Source of the DNA: Asaia astilbis JCM 15831
GTDB taxonomy: Bacteria > Pseudomonadota > Alphaproteobacteria > Acetobacterales > Acetobacteraceae
Assembly (NCBI RefSeq): GCF_000613845.1
Contig: NZ_BAJT01000009.1
Span: 81,591 to 145,590, forward strand
Reading direction: 5' to 3'
DNA length: 64,000 nucleotides
The first letter of the stretch is position 1, and the number at the start of each line of letters is the position of its first letter. A model generated the notes under the pieces. That model did no database searches. It was given only the letters and a program-made list of their open reading frames with translations, and had not been told where the DNA came from. A program made the position numbers and the translations under genes. Below are positions 1 to 9,009 of the stretch, one piece after another.

Positions 1-120
1 AATAACAAGGCTCTCGTCTGGCTTGACCTGTGCGCGGAGGGCAGCACGAAACGAAGCCGGAATGGACACGCGGCCCTTGGCGTCAAAACGGTTCTGATGC
101 GTGCCAAGAAACACACTCAC
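1..120 (-). CDS. mraZ: MraZ, N-terminal part (cut by window edge)
   Basis: The minus strand reads VSVFLGTHQNRFDAKGRVSI and continues into PASFRAALRAQ, the typical start of MraZ: a short loop, then the conserved DAKGR-(V/I)-x-(I/V)-P of the AbrB-like DNA-binding fold. MraZ is the first gene of the dcw division and cell-wall cluster and represses its own operon. The start is a GTG at 120-118, with a GGAGG ribosome site about 11 bases upstream. Only about 40 codons are present; rsmH, ftsL and the rest would lie beyond position 1. TGGGA repeats about 100 bases upstream fit autoregulation. Confidence 0.85.
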   Translation of the reverse strand, partial: MSVFLGTHQNRFDAKGRVSIPASFRAALRAQVKPDESLVI

Positions 121-217
121 GCCGTTCGATGCCTCCTCTTCGCCCAGAAGTAATGACCAGTGATATTTGCGCCCGTCGCGGAACAAAGCTGCCCGCTTTC
201 TGCCTAACAGCACCGCT

Positions 218-253
218 TGGGATGAGTTTGGGATATCATGGGATTTCGTGGGA
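218..253. promoter_or_regulatory. Putative MraZ operator (four TGGGA repeats) over a mraZ promoter
   Basis: TGGGA occurs four times on the + strand, starting at 218, 229, 239 and 249, so about one helical turn apart. In E. coli, MraZ is known to bind TGGGN direct repeats spaced by about 5 nt in its own promoter. On the minus strand (mraZ direction) a possible sigma-70 promoter overlaps them: TTGACG at 259-254 and TATCCC at 235-230, spacer 18, with a weak -10. The repeats run opposite to the mraZ coding strand. Repeat pattern seen; function inferred. Confidence 0.6.
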
Positions 254-560
254 CGTCAAACAATTCGCAGCGATTTTTGGCGGAATACCTTGGCTTTTTC
301 CGAAGTGCGTAAATAATTAGTTCTCTAAATGTTCTCATTTCGGAATCGGCTAGCAGCATTGCGATAGTTATGCGCTGCGTTTCTGTTATGTTCTTATTGC
401 TGGAGGAGAAGTAGTAATTGCGGCGTGATTGTGGCCGATTTTGCTAATGTGAAGACCTATTTCGATCTTCAAATAAAGAGAATGACTCTTTTTGAGGGCC
501 TTGAGTGTTAAGGGAGAAGTGTTTTATTAATAAGTTGCATAGAGTGAAAAATATTTTGAG
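254..560. other. AT-rich intergenic region between rnpB and mraZ
   Basis: Together with the operator region this gene-free stretch separates the RNase P RNA 3' end from mraZ. It is clearly richer in A and T than the flanking genes. I see no convincing protein, tRNA or repeat here. An open frame at 30-320 on the + strand runs antisense to mraZ and has no protein-like character. Confidence 0.5.
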
Positions 561-583
561 CGATTCCTGAGCGACAGGAATCG
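561..583 (-). terminator. Hairpin downstream of rnpB, likely terminator
   Basis: CGATTCCTG and CAGGAATCG form a perfect 9-bp stem with a 5-base loop. In the minus direction it lies about 40 bases after the rnpB 3' end and is followed by CTCAAAATATTTTT, an imperfect T-rich tail. Confidence 0.5.
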
Positions 584-620
584 GGCGAATGGTTAACAAA
601 TAACCGTAAATTAAATAATT

Positions 621-1016
<396 letters not shown>

Positions 1017-1338
1017 GGGCGCAACCTGACCGATGCGCGATGCGGGGTCAAGCGGCATGTAGGGGCTCGTCAGGGCTTCTCAGCAGAGATTTTTACGCTC
1101 GGCCTCTACAGAACATCACTTTAAAGTGATGTCTCCTAAACCTCATGCAGAGGGCTCTCATTGCGGATGTTCGGCTGTCGCGGCGTCATGTGAGTGGCAT
1201 GACTCGGCTGCTGCCCGCTTGGCTGCCTGTTTGTAGGGCATGGCCTACGAATCCAGAGACGCTTTATCGCTCTGATCTTCTCCGACAGATTCATGTTTCC
1301 GCTGGATGCAGCGGACAGATGGGTCGTAACCTCTCGCT
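1017..1338. other. Intergenic region upstream of rnpB and of the 1339 esterase
   Basis: This 322-base gap should hold the leftward rnpB promoter and the rightward promoter of the esterase. The only clear element is the perfect palindrome at 1113-1132. No convincing -35/-10 pair could be chosen for either direction. Confidence 0.45.
1113..1132. promoter_or_regulatory. Perfect 20-bp palindrome, possible operator
   Basis: ACATCACTTTAAAGTGATGT is its own reverse complement over all 20 bases. It has no loop and no T-run, so a dimeric regulator site is more likely than a terminator. It lies about 100 bases upstream of rnpB and 206 bases upstream of the esterase start. The binding protein is unknown. 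Confidence 0.5.
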
Positions 1339-2304
1339 ATGACCGAGTTGCCTGTTTCGCGCCCTGGATGGCTCTATCGTCTCTTTTTGCTCTGGCTCGG
1401 GAAGGCCTCTCAAGGCCGAGACGCACTACCTTTGCCAGAAACAGTCTCCCCGGAATCGCTCGCCGCGCTGCGTCGCATGACGGGGATGCCGAGCTTTCCC
1501 CAGCGTCTCTCCGCATGGCAGATTAGGTCCTGGCGCGAAATCATGCTGCCTTGTGGCGCGTTTTCGCGTCCTGCCCGGATTTATCGTCCCAGAGGCCGGG
1601 TGACGGGCCTCGTGCTCTTTTTGCATGGAGGCGGGTTCGTGCATTGCGATCTGGTGTCGCATCACGGAATTTGCTGCCGTCTTGCGCGCCATTCAGGTGC
1701 CATGGTGCTTTCGCTCGATTATCGCCTTGCGCCCGAGGCGCCGTTTCCCGCCGCGGTGGAGGATGGCTGGGCGGCACTGCTTTGGCTGCACGCTCAGGCA
1801 GAGGCAATGGATCTTGATGTCGCTGTCTGTGGCGATAGCGCTGGCGGTAATCTGGCCGCCGTTCTCGCTCTGCGTGCCAGAGATCACGGGCTGCGACGAC
1901 TGGTCGGGCAGTTGCTGTACTATCCGACAGTCACCGGGCTCTGGTCGCCACGGAGCCGTGAGCTTTACGCTGAAGGCTATATGCTGACCGCGCGTCTGCT
2001 CGACTGGTACGGCAGACAATATATACGTCATGACCGGGAAATGCTCGACCCGGACTTTGCGCCGGTCTTTGCGCGAGATCTTGAGGGCGTTGCGTCAGCC
2101 ATGATCGTAACGGCAGGCTTCGACCCCCTGCGTGGGGAGGGGGAGCTTTATGCAACTCTCCTGCGCAGAGCCGGAACGAAGGTGACGTTGACCTGCTTCC
2201 CTCGCGCCATTCATGGTTTTTTGAACTTCTACGCAGCCCTGGTCGATGGCAGGCGCGCCCTGCGTCAGGGAGGGCTCTTCCTGCGAAAGATTTTTTCGGG
2301 CTGA
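1339..2304 (+). CDS. Alpha/beta hydrolase, hormone-sensitive-lipase (family IV) esterase
   Basis: The 321-residue protein has the family IV esterase layout: oxyanion-hole motif HGGGF at 96-100, nucleophile elbow GDSAGG with Ser167, acid residue in FDPLRGEGE at Asp262, and His292 in IHGFL. Members hydrolyse short-chain carboxyl esters. A hydrophobic stretch near residues 11-20 (WLYRLFLLWL) could be a membrane-associating helix, but no classical signal peptide is evident. The gene stands alone on the + strand; the substrate cannot be told. The ribosome site is weak, so the start is tentative. Confidence 0.85.
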   Translation: MTELPVSRPGWLYRLFLLWLGKASQGRDALPLPETVSPESLAALRRMTGMPSFPQRLSAWQIRSWREIMLPCGAFSRPARIYRPRGRVTGLVLFLHGGGFVHCDLVSHHGICCRLARHSGAMVLSLDYRLAPEAPFPAAVEDGWAALLWLHAQAEAMDLDVAVCGDSAGGNLAAVLALRARDHGLRRLVGQLLYYPTVTGLWSPRSRELYAEGYMLTARLLDWYGRQYIRHDREMLDPDFAPVFARDLEGVASAMIVTAGFDPLRGEGELYATLLRRAGTKVTLTCFPRAIHGFLNFYAALVDGRRALRQGGLFLRKIFSG

Positions 2305-2314
2305 GGCGTCGTCT

Positions 2315-2343
2315 CAAGAAAAAAGCCGGGTCTGAGCCCGGCT
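2315..2343 (-). terminator. Rho-independent terminator of the zwf unit
   Basis: In the minus direction AGCCGGG pairs with CCCGGCT around a 6-base loop and is followed directly by TTTTTTCTT. It lies just after the stop codon of the 2348-2821 gene. Confidence 0.85.
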
Positions 2344-2347
2344 TCGA

Positions 2348-2821
2348 TCAGTGTTGCGCCATCGCGTGGAAGCGACCGGGCGTGCCCTGGTCGGTGGCCA
2401 AAAGGCGATCGGCCCTGTTGACCTTGATCGTGAAGAGCCGGTCGAACGTGCCAGCCTTGCCGGGGCATCCGTCATTGCTTCGCTGCATGAAATCGATGCG
2501 CGTCGCTTCTGGCGGGTCATTGCCGTTGAGGATCGGGACGAGGCACTTGGCTGGCACATCGGTCATACCGTTATGCGTGACCATGACCCGTAAATGTTCG
2601 ACAAGCTTGGTGTTGTCGAACCAGGCAAGGCGATCAAACTGGATCTTGTCAGCCGCTTGATCGAGCCAGCCCATTTTCATGACGACAACAGCGAGAAGCG
2701 AGACTGGCACCAGCACAACGAGGCGACGCAAGAGATGCTGCTTAAGCGTGCGCGGCTTGCGTCGCTTCGAACCCGGCCTTGACGAGCCGGGTTCGGAGGG
2801 AGTTTTGGGTTCGAAAGCCAA
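2348..2821 (-). CDS. Small single-span membrane protein downstream of zwf
   Basis: I do not recognise a named family. The 157-residue protein has a basic, Pro/Ser-rich cytoplasmic start (about 1-33), one hydrophobic segment at about 34-49 (LVVLVPVSLLAVVVMKMGW), then a 100-residue domain probably in the periplasm with two cysteines (KCLVP and GCPGK) that could form a disulfide. It begins 9 bases after the zwf stop and ends at a terminator, so it is the last gene of a zwf transcript. A 9-bp inverted repeat at 2769-2794 falls in its first codons. Function unknown. Confidence 0.7.
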   Translation of the reverse strand: MAFEPKTPSEPGSSRPGSKRRKPRTLKQHLLRRLVVLVPVSLLAVVVMKMGWLDQAADKIQFDRLAWFDNTKLVEHLRVMVTHNGMTDVPAKCLVPILNGNDPPEATRIDFMQRSNDGCPGKAGTFDRLFTIKVNRADRLLATDQGTPGRFHAMAQH

Positions 2822-2830
2822 GGGAGTGCC

Positions 2831-4300
2831 TTACTCTACGTCTTCGTGCCAGACCTGCCCGTCACGGGCGAGCATCTGACGGGCCTCTTCCGGGCCCCAG
2901 CTGCCGGCAGCATAATGCGACATCGGAACCTCGTTCTTGGCCCAGGCTTCCATGACCGGAGCAACCCATTTCCATGCCGCCTCGACTTCGTCGCGACGGA
3001 TGAAGAGCACGGGATAACCGCGCACGGCGTCGAGCAGAAGGCGCTCATAGGCATCAGGATAGCGTACCGAGAAGGCGCGTTCGAAATGAACGTCCAGATT
3101 GGCTTCCCACAGGCCGAAATCGTCATCGGTCGGGTTCTTGACGTTGAACTGATAGGAGACGCCTTCATCCGGCTGGATGCGGATGACGAGCACATTCTTC
3201 TCAGGCTGTGACGGGAACAGCTTGGTGGCAGACGGCTTGAACGTCACCACGATCTCGCTGACCTTGGCCTTCAGGCGTTTGGCCGAGCGGATAAAGAACG
3301 GCACGTTCTTCCAGCGAGGGGTGTCGATTTCAGCACGCAGCGCGACGTAGGTCTCGGTGTTGCTCTCATGACCCAGCTCGTCGAGATAGCCATCCACCGT
3401 GGCGCCCTTGCTATGGCCCTTGGTGTACTGAGCGCGCACCGTGCTGGTCCGCAGGGTCTCGGCGGTAAGGGGCACCAGCGATTTCAGCACGGAGACCTTC
3501 GCATCGCGAACGTCATCGGCCTGAAGCGATGCAGGCTTTTCCATGGCGACGAGGCACAGCACCTGAAGCAGGTGATTTTGCACCATGTCGCGCAGCGCAC
3601 CGGAATTGTCGTAATAGGCGGCCCGGCCTTCGACACCGACCAGTTCACCCGCTGTGATCTGAACGGACTCGATATGCTCTGCCGACCAAGCTGCTTCGAA
3701 AAGCGGGTTGGCGAAACGGAGCGCGATCACGTTCTGGACGGTTTCCTTGCCCAGATAATGATCGATGCGGAAGACGTTCTTTTCCTTGAAATACTGACCG
3801 ACGCCTTCGTTGATCTCTTCGGCTGTCTTCAGATCAATACCGATCGGCTTTTCCAGCACCACGCGGCTCTCATCGGTGACGAGGCCTTCGTTATGCAGGT
3901 TCTTCGAGATGGCGCCGTAGAGATCGGGAGCCGTGGCGTAATAGAAGACGCGCACATGCTCTTCGGCCTTGTGGCTGAGCACTTCGCGCAACCCTTCCCA
4001 GTTGCTGTCCGGCTTGGAGCCGTCGAGGCTCACATAATGGACCATCTTCAGGAAGCGTTCGACGGTATCCTCGTCGAAATCATCGGCCTTCACGAAACGC
4101 TTCAGCGCGTCGCGGGCCCGGCTCTGATACTCGCTGCGCGCGAGCGGTGAGCGCGCCGTGCCGATGATCTGCGCCGTGTCGGGCACCTGTCCCATCGTCA
4201 GACGATAATAGAGGGCGGGCAGCAATTTGCGCATCGTCAAATCGCCAGTGGCGCCGAAAATGACGTAATCGAAAGGGGCGACCTGGTGGCAATTGGTCAT
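2831..4300 (-). CDS. zwf: Glucose-6-phosphate 1-dehydrogenase
   Basis: This 489-residue enzyme oxidises glucose 6-phosphate to 6-phosphogluconolactone with NAD(P)+, the entry to the pentose phosphate pathway, which is the main sugar route in acetic acid bacteria. Seen: the nucleotide-binding GATGDL at 16-21, EKPIG at 150-154 and the active-site signature RIDHYLGKE at 178-186. Length is normal. The start ATG at 4300 has a GGAGAG ribosome site. It is followed closely by a small membrane protein gene and is divergent from gapR. Confidence 0.97.
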   Translation of the reverse strand: MTNCHQVAPFDYVIFGATGDLTMRKLLPALYYRLTMGQVPDTAQIIGTARSPLARSEYQSRARDALKRFVKADDFDEDTVERFLKMVHYVSLDGSKPDSNWEGLREVLSHKAEEHVRVFYYATAPDLYGAISKNLHNEGLVTDESRVVLEKPIGIDLKTAEEINEGVGQYFKEKNVFRIDHYLGKETVQNVIALRFANPLFEAAWSAEHIESVQITAGELVGVEGRAAYYDNSGALRDMVQNHLLQVLCLVAMEKPASLQADDVRDAKVSVLKSLVPLTAETLRTSTVRAQYTKGHSKGATVDGYLDELGHESNTETYVALRAEIDTPRWKNVPFFIRSAKRLKAKVSEIVVTFKPSATKLFPSQPEKNVLVIRIQPDEGVSYQFNVKNPTDDDFGLWEANLDVHFERAFSVRYPDAYERLLLDAVRGYPVLFIRRDEVEAAWKWVAPVMEAWAKNEVPMSHYAAGSWGPEEARQMLARDGQVWHEDVE

Positions 4301-4534
4301 CGGCCTGGCTCTCCGGTTCTCGATGGGGGCAGTGCGGTGTTATGACATGCACCCCCTGATGGGGTAAAGGTGGCAAAGAGAACGCGGTCCAAGCCAGAAC
4401 GTTCGGGCGCAATTTGCGTTGACCCGCCCCGGCGTCGCGCGATAAATCGCCGTTCTTCGCAAGTGTCTGCCCGGATACTTTCGGCTCTTTCGGTCCCTCA
4501 GGGGCTGCGTGTAACCCCCGTTTTCGAGGTCACC

Positions 4535-4843
4535 ATGTCTGACATGCCTTTTGATATTGACGAAGCCGCCGCCAGCCGTGCGCGTCAGGCTGCTGATCCT
4601 GAATCGAATGTCGGGGGGATTGCTGTCGATCGTCTGCGGAGCGTGATCGAGCGTGTCGAGCGTCTGGAAGAAGAGCGTAAGGCACTCGCCGGCGACATCA
4701 AGGACATTTTCAGCGAGGCGAAATCGGCCGGGTTCGACGTGGCGACAATCAAGAACATCATCAAGCTGCGCAAGAAAGAGCCCAACGAGATTGAAGAGCA
4801 GGAGAGCCTGCTCGACATCTACCGTCGCGCACTGGGTATGTAA
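4535..4843 (+). CDS. gapR: GapR family DNA-binding protein (DUF2312)
   Basis: The 102-residue protein matches the GapR/DUF2312 family: VDRLRSVIERVERLEEERKALAGDIKDIFSEAKSAGFD, then IKNIIKLRKKE and a LLDIYRRALGM end, a helical coiled coil. In Caulobacter, GapR is a nucleoid-associated protein that encircles overtwisted AT-rich DNA and stimulates type II topoisomerases. The ATG at 4535 is chosen because GAGGT sits just upstream and family members start close to the conserved domain. The open frame extends further upstream, but that part looks non-coding. Confidence 0.88.
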   Translation: MSDMPFDIDEAAASRARQAADPESNVGGIAVDRLRSVIERVERLEEERKALAGDIKDIFSEAKSAGFDVATIKNIIKLRKKEPNEIEEQESLLDIYRRALGM

Positions 4844-4989
4844 TAGATCATCCTGCTCCTGACCGGATTCACGGATCGGGATCAGGTTCCATGAAGATTT
4901 GGAGACACGGCGCTGCCTGCGCTGACAATTCGATCCGCCATTGTTATGAACCGGCATCTTCCCGGTGACACATTTCTGGCAGGAAAAAA

Positions 4990-5489
4990 ATGTCAGTCGC
5001 AGAATGGTGCTTTGGACAGTCCGTCTGGATGTCTCTGCATGAGCGTATCCGGCGACAGAATCGCAGGCCGGATACGGACGATCTTCTTCAGACAGCACTT
5101 CTCCATCTGTTCGAACGAGGTCTGGACGGGATCGATCATCCCGAAGCTTATGTCTTGCGCACGGCACGCAACCTCGCGATCGACCGCGCACGGCGTGAAA
5201 AGCGCGTGCGGTTTTCCTCCCTCGATGCAGACGATTGTGTCGAACCCGTCTGTGCGACGCCCGGCCCCGAGCGCGTGTTGCTGGGGCGCGAGCAGCTTGA
5301 GCGCGTGCGTCGTGCCTTCGCTCTGCTCGACCCCCGAACAGCACGCATTTTTCTCATGCACCGGCTCGATGGGCTCACGTACAGCCTTATCGCCCGACGC
5401 TCGAACTGAGCGTCAGCACCATCGAGAAATCCATTGCGCGCGCATTGGCATCTCTGGCGCTCGCTCTGATCGGTGACAAGCTGTCATGA
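4990..5489 (+). CDS. ECF sigma factor, FecI-like (one frameshift)
   Basis: This is a FecI-type extracytoplasmic-function sigma factor. Region 2 is seen in DDLLQTALLHLFERGLDGIDHPEAYVLRTARNLAIDRARR, and region 4 begins at LERVRRAFALLDPRTARIFLMHRLDGLTYSLIARR. The reading frame breaks at about 5399; one added base (GCT to GCCT) joins it to LELSVSTIEKSIARALASL, the missing helix-turn-helix, giving about 166 residues and ending at 5489. Its stop overlaps the start of the fecR-like gene (ATGA), the standard sigma/anti-sigma arrangement. It should transcribe the receptor unit downstream. The start has an AGGA ribosome site. Confidence 0.85.
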
Positions 5490-6366
5490 CGCCGGAATTG
5501 GTGGAAAAAGCGGCATTCTGGCAGGCGAGACTACTTTCGGATCAGTGCTCCGACAGGGATCGGGCCCAGTTCACGACCTGGCTGGGCGAAAGTGACGCCC
5601 ATCATCAGGCATATGGCTTGTCACACAGATCTGGGCGTCGAACAGCTTTTCCCGACCTCAGCGCGGTCGTGCGCTTTCCCGCCGCCACGCTGTTGCTGGA
5701 GCCGCCTTCCTTGGTCTGGGTGCTTTCTTCGCGCCAGCGAGCGCTGATGCGCGCATTATCCGTACCGGGCGGCACGAACGTCGCAGGATCGATTTTGGTG
5801 ATCTGACGATCGATATGGATGCGTGCAGTTCTGTCACTGCGGGACCGGTGCGTGGTGCGCTCGCGATTGAAGAAGGGCGCTGCGCAATCGGTCTCGCATC
5901 AGGCGTGCGGCAGGTCAGTTTCCGCTGTGCCGACTGGAGGATGAGCGGGACGAGGGGGCGTTATGCGCTCGATGTCAGCAAGACGCTCATGACGGTTGCC
6001 GTGATTGAGGGCGCTCTGGAACTGCAGCGGAACGGAGGCGGCCGCCTTGCGCTGAGCGAAGGGCAGGTCTTGAATTATGAGTTCCAGACCGGGCGCATCT
6101 CGCGACCGGATACACGGCTCGATGATCTGACGGCCTGGCGTGAGGGGCGAGCCGTCTTTCGAGGGAGCAGGCTGGATCAGGCCGTGGCGGAGATGGCGCG
6201 GTATTGTGACCGACCCGTGCGCCTCTTGTCACCCTCGCTCGCAGGGCAGCGGATCAGCGGCGTCTTTCATACGCAGGACCCGATCCGTTTTTTCAAGGCG
6301 CTGACCCATCTCCTGCCCGTGCGCGTGTCATTCGATCCCGGGCAGATAGGAATTGTTAAGCTTTGA
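5486..6366 (+). CDS. FecR family anti-sigma regulator (one frameshift)
   Basis: The N-terminal part, AAFWQARLLSDQCSDRDRAQFTTWLGESDAHHQAYG, is the cytoplasmic FecR domain. The frame breaks at about 5620. One extra base (GGCTT to GGCCTT) continues into VTQIWASNSFSRPQRG, a membrane segment (AVAGAAFLGLGAFFAPASA) and the periplasmic domain with VIEGALELQRNGG, LSEGQVLNYEF, and a C-terminal secretin/TonB-short-like end. Repaired length is about 293. FecR proteins hold the sigma factor inactive at the inner membrane and pass on a signal from the outer-membrane receptor, here encoded next. Confidence 0.85.
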
Positions 6367-6444
6367 TGAAACGCGCGCGAAAGCGATGAGGGACTGGCCA
6401 GCTCCGTCGTCCCACCCGGGAATGACCACTCTGGTCTCAGCCTG

Positions 6445-9002
6445 ATGGAAGCCTGCCCCATGATCCGCGCCCCGTTTATCGCCTCACGACCGCGTAGAAA
6501 CCTTGCTCTTCTCCTCCTGACATTCTCGACCCTGCCCAATCTTGCGCTGGCCCAAGGGGCAGCGGCGCCTGTTACCCTGAGCCAGAGTGACGCAGCGAAG
6601 GCTTTGACAGTTGCCCAGCCCGCCGGGACGCTTGAAGACGCTCTGACGGGGCTTGCCCGCCAGTCGGGCCGGGACATTCTGTTCTCGAGCGATCAGGTGC
6701 GCGGCAAGAAGGCGGCAGCACTCAAGGGCAGACTGACCCTCGAAAAGGCCCTTGAGCGCCTGCTGGGTGGATCGGGCTCAGCGCCCATATTCAGCCTGAC
6801 GGGGTTGTGGTTATTGCGTCTGCTGCACGCGGGTCGAATTTTCAGCACGATGCCCATGATGAAGGGTCAGGTCAGGAGCGTATCACGGTGATCGGTCGCG
6901 CTGAGCGCCTGGCTCCGTCAACCGTGCCGTTGACCATCACAGAGCCGACATCGGTTATCCAGAAGCGCTTCATCACCAATAATATCGTGCCGCTCGCGAG
7001 CGTTGACGACATTATCAAGTTCCAGCCCAGCATCTGGACCCAGAACCCGAATGGTCCGGGTATGGGCAAGGCAGAAACGATGAGCCTGCGCGGCTTTCAG
7101 GACGGGCAATACAATATGCTGTTCGATGGCATTCCATTCGGCAATGCCAGTGACCTGCACCATACGACCTCGTCACTCTTCATCTCGCATTTTCTGGGTG
7201 AGGTGCAGGTCAATCGTGGGCCAGGAACAGCGTCGACCATCGGTAATGCGACCTTTGGTGGCACAATCGGATTTCAGTCCCGAACGCCCGCTTCTCATTT
7301 CGGCGTCACCCCTTACGGGACTTATGGCAGCTTCAATACGCGCGCCGGTGGGCTCGAGATCGACTCAGGCAAAACGCGTTTTGGCTCGATGGTGCTCGAT
7401 CTTCAGCACGAAGAGACGGACGGTTACCTGACGGGATCGGGAGAGCGGCGCAACAACCTTCTTTTCAAGGACGTGGCCAAACTGGGAGAGAACACGACCC
7501 TCACCGTGCTGACGACCTATAATTGGGAAAATCAGAACACCACCCAGGGCGCGACCCTCGATCAGTACCGTCAGTACGGCAAGAATTACGGGCTTTGCTC
7601 CAATCCTGCTCTGCAATGCTATTCTGGTTATCAGCCCAGCACCTATACCGCTGACTTCGACTATATCGACATCAAGAGCCGACTGCTCAACTGGCTGACG
7701 ATTGAGAACCGTCTCTACACGAACGGGTTCGAGCATGATTACACCGAATCAACCGATGCAAGCTCGGATAATGCCAGCGCCAATGGCGTGACGTTCTATT
7801 CTGCAAGCGGGAAAAAACTTGCGACCTACAAGAATGACGTTCCCGGTAAATATGCAGACGCCAAATTCCGGGATTACGGCGATACGCTGACGTTCAAGGC
7901 CCATACGTCGCAAGGCGACGTCTTGCTTGGGGCCTGGGCCGATCTGCAGGATGATCGTCGTTACACCTATGCGCTGGACCTGACGAAGGGGGGCATCATG
8001 GTCCCTGGAAAGAACGGCTCCGCCTATAGCTATGATATTTCCGACTTCAACACGACGGTGCAACCCTATCTGGAATTCGACTGGAAGCCGCTCAAAAATA
8101 CGGTCATCAAGCCGGGCATCAAATATTCCTATTTCCGTCGTGACTACGATGCGGCCATCAATAAATCGACCAAGGTGCCTCTGAGCGCGACGCAGAACTT
8201 CACATCCTGGCAGCCATCGATTTCCGCCAACCAGATCATTCTGCCGGGCTGGAGTGCCTACGCCCAGATCGCCCGCGGCTTTCTGGCGCCGCCCATGAGC
8301 GTGTTCCAGACGCAGAATGTCGGCAGTGTGCGTCCGGAAACCACGCTGAACTATCAGGTGGGCACCGTGGTGCAGCAAAAGCGCTGGACCCTGTCGTTCG
8401 ATGCTTACTACGTCAATTTCTCGAACTTCATTGCGTCCGCCCAGATCAAGGTTCCCGACCTTGGAACGCAGACGACATCGGTCAATAGTGGCGGTGCCAT
8501 CTACAAGGGGCTCGAAGTCGAAGGGCAATATGCCATCGGCCATGGCGTCTCGCTTTATGGCAATTACAGCGTGAACGACGCGCAGTACAAGCATAGCTCG
8601 GTGCGTGTTGCTGCGACGCCGAATGTGCTCGCCTCGTTCGGTGTTCTTTACGACGATAACAAGGGGCCGTACGCCTCACTGATTGGCAAATTTGTCGGCA
8701 ATCACTGGGGTCTCGACAGCACGACAAACAGCGCAGGCAATACCGTATTTGCCAATCAGTATCGCATTGGAAGCACCACGACAGCCGATCTGGCTCTTGG
8801 ATGGCATTTCAAAAAGCTGGGCGGCTTCATGCATGACGTCACGCCGAGCCTCAAGATCTCCAACCTCTTCAATAATCGCGCCGTCAGCGATTTTGCAGGC
8901 AATCAATCTGCGACGAGCGCTGCTTATCCGGACGGTGCGCCCCTTTACTGGCGTCTGGCCGGGCGCAGCGTCTTTTTCAATCTGACCGTGACTTTGCCAT
9001 AA
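6445..9002 (+). CDS. TonB-dependent outer-membrane receptor with STN signalling domain (one frameshift)
   Basis: A signal peptide (LALLLLTFSTLPNLALA) is followed by an STN domain (PAGTLEDALTGLARQSGRDILFSSDQVRGKKAAALKGRLTLEKALERLL), which contacts FecR-type regulators. A plug (IIKFQPSIW, MSLRGFQDGQYNMLFDGIPF, VQVNRGPGTASTIGNATFGGTIGF) and a beta barrel complete it. The frame breaks at about 6779; reading GGGCCT for GGGCT restores LSAHIQPDGVVVIAS and links both halves, about 852 residues. The start may instead be the ATG at 6460. The ligand is unknown, but the phosphatase 8 bases downstream suggests an organic phosphate or its iron complex. Confidence 0.88.
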
Positions 9003-9009
9003 GGGGCGC

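Noticed and set aside
4340..5344. A 334-codon minus-strand frame across gapR and the sigma factor gene
   Set aside because: It covers two recognisable genes on the other strand and an intergenic gap, and reads as Arg/Pro-rich noise.
7749..8594. A 281-codon minus-strand frame inside the TonB receptor gene
   Set aside because: It is an antisense shadow of a strongly supported receptor; the translation shows no protein-like pattern.
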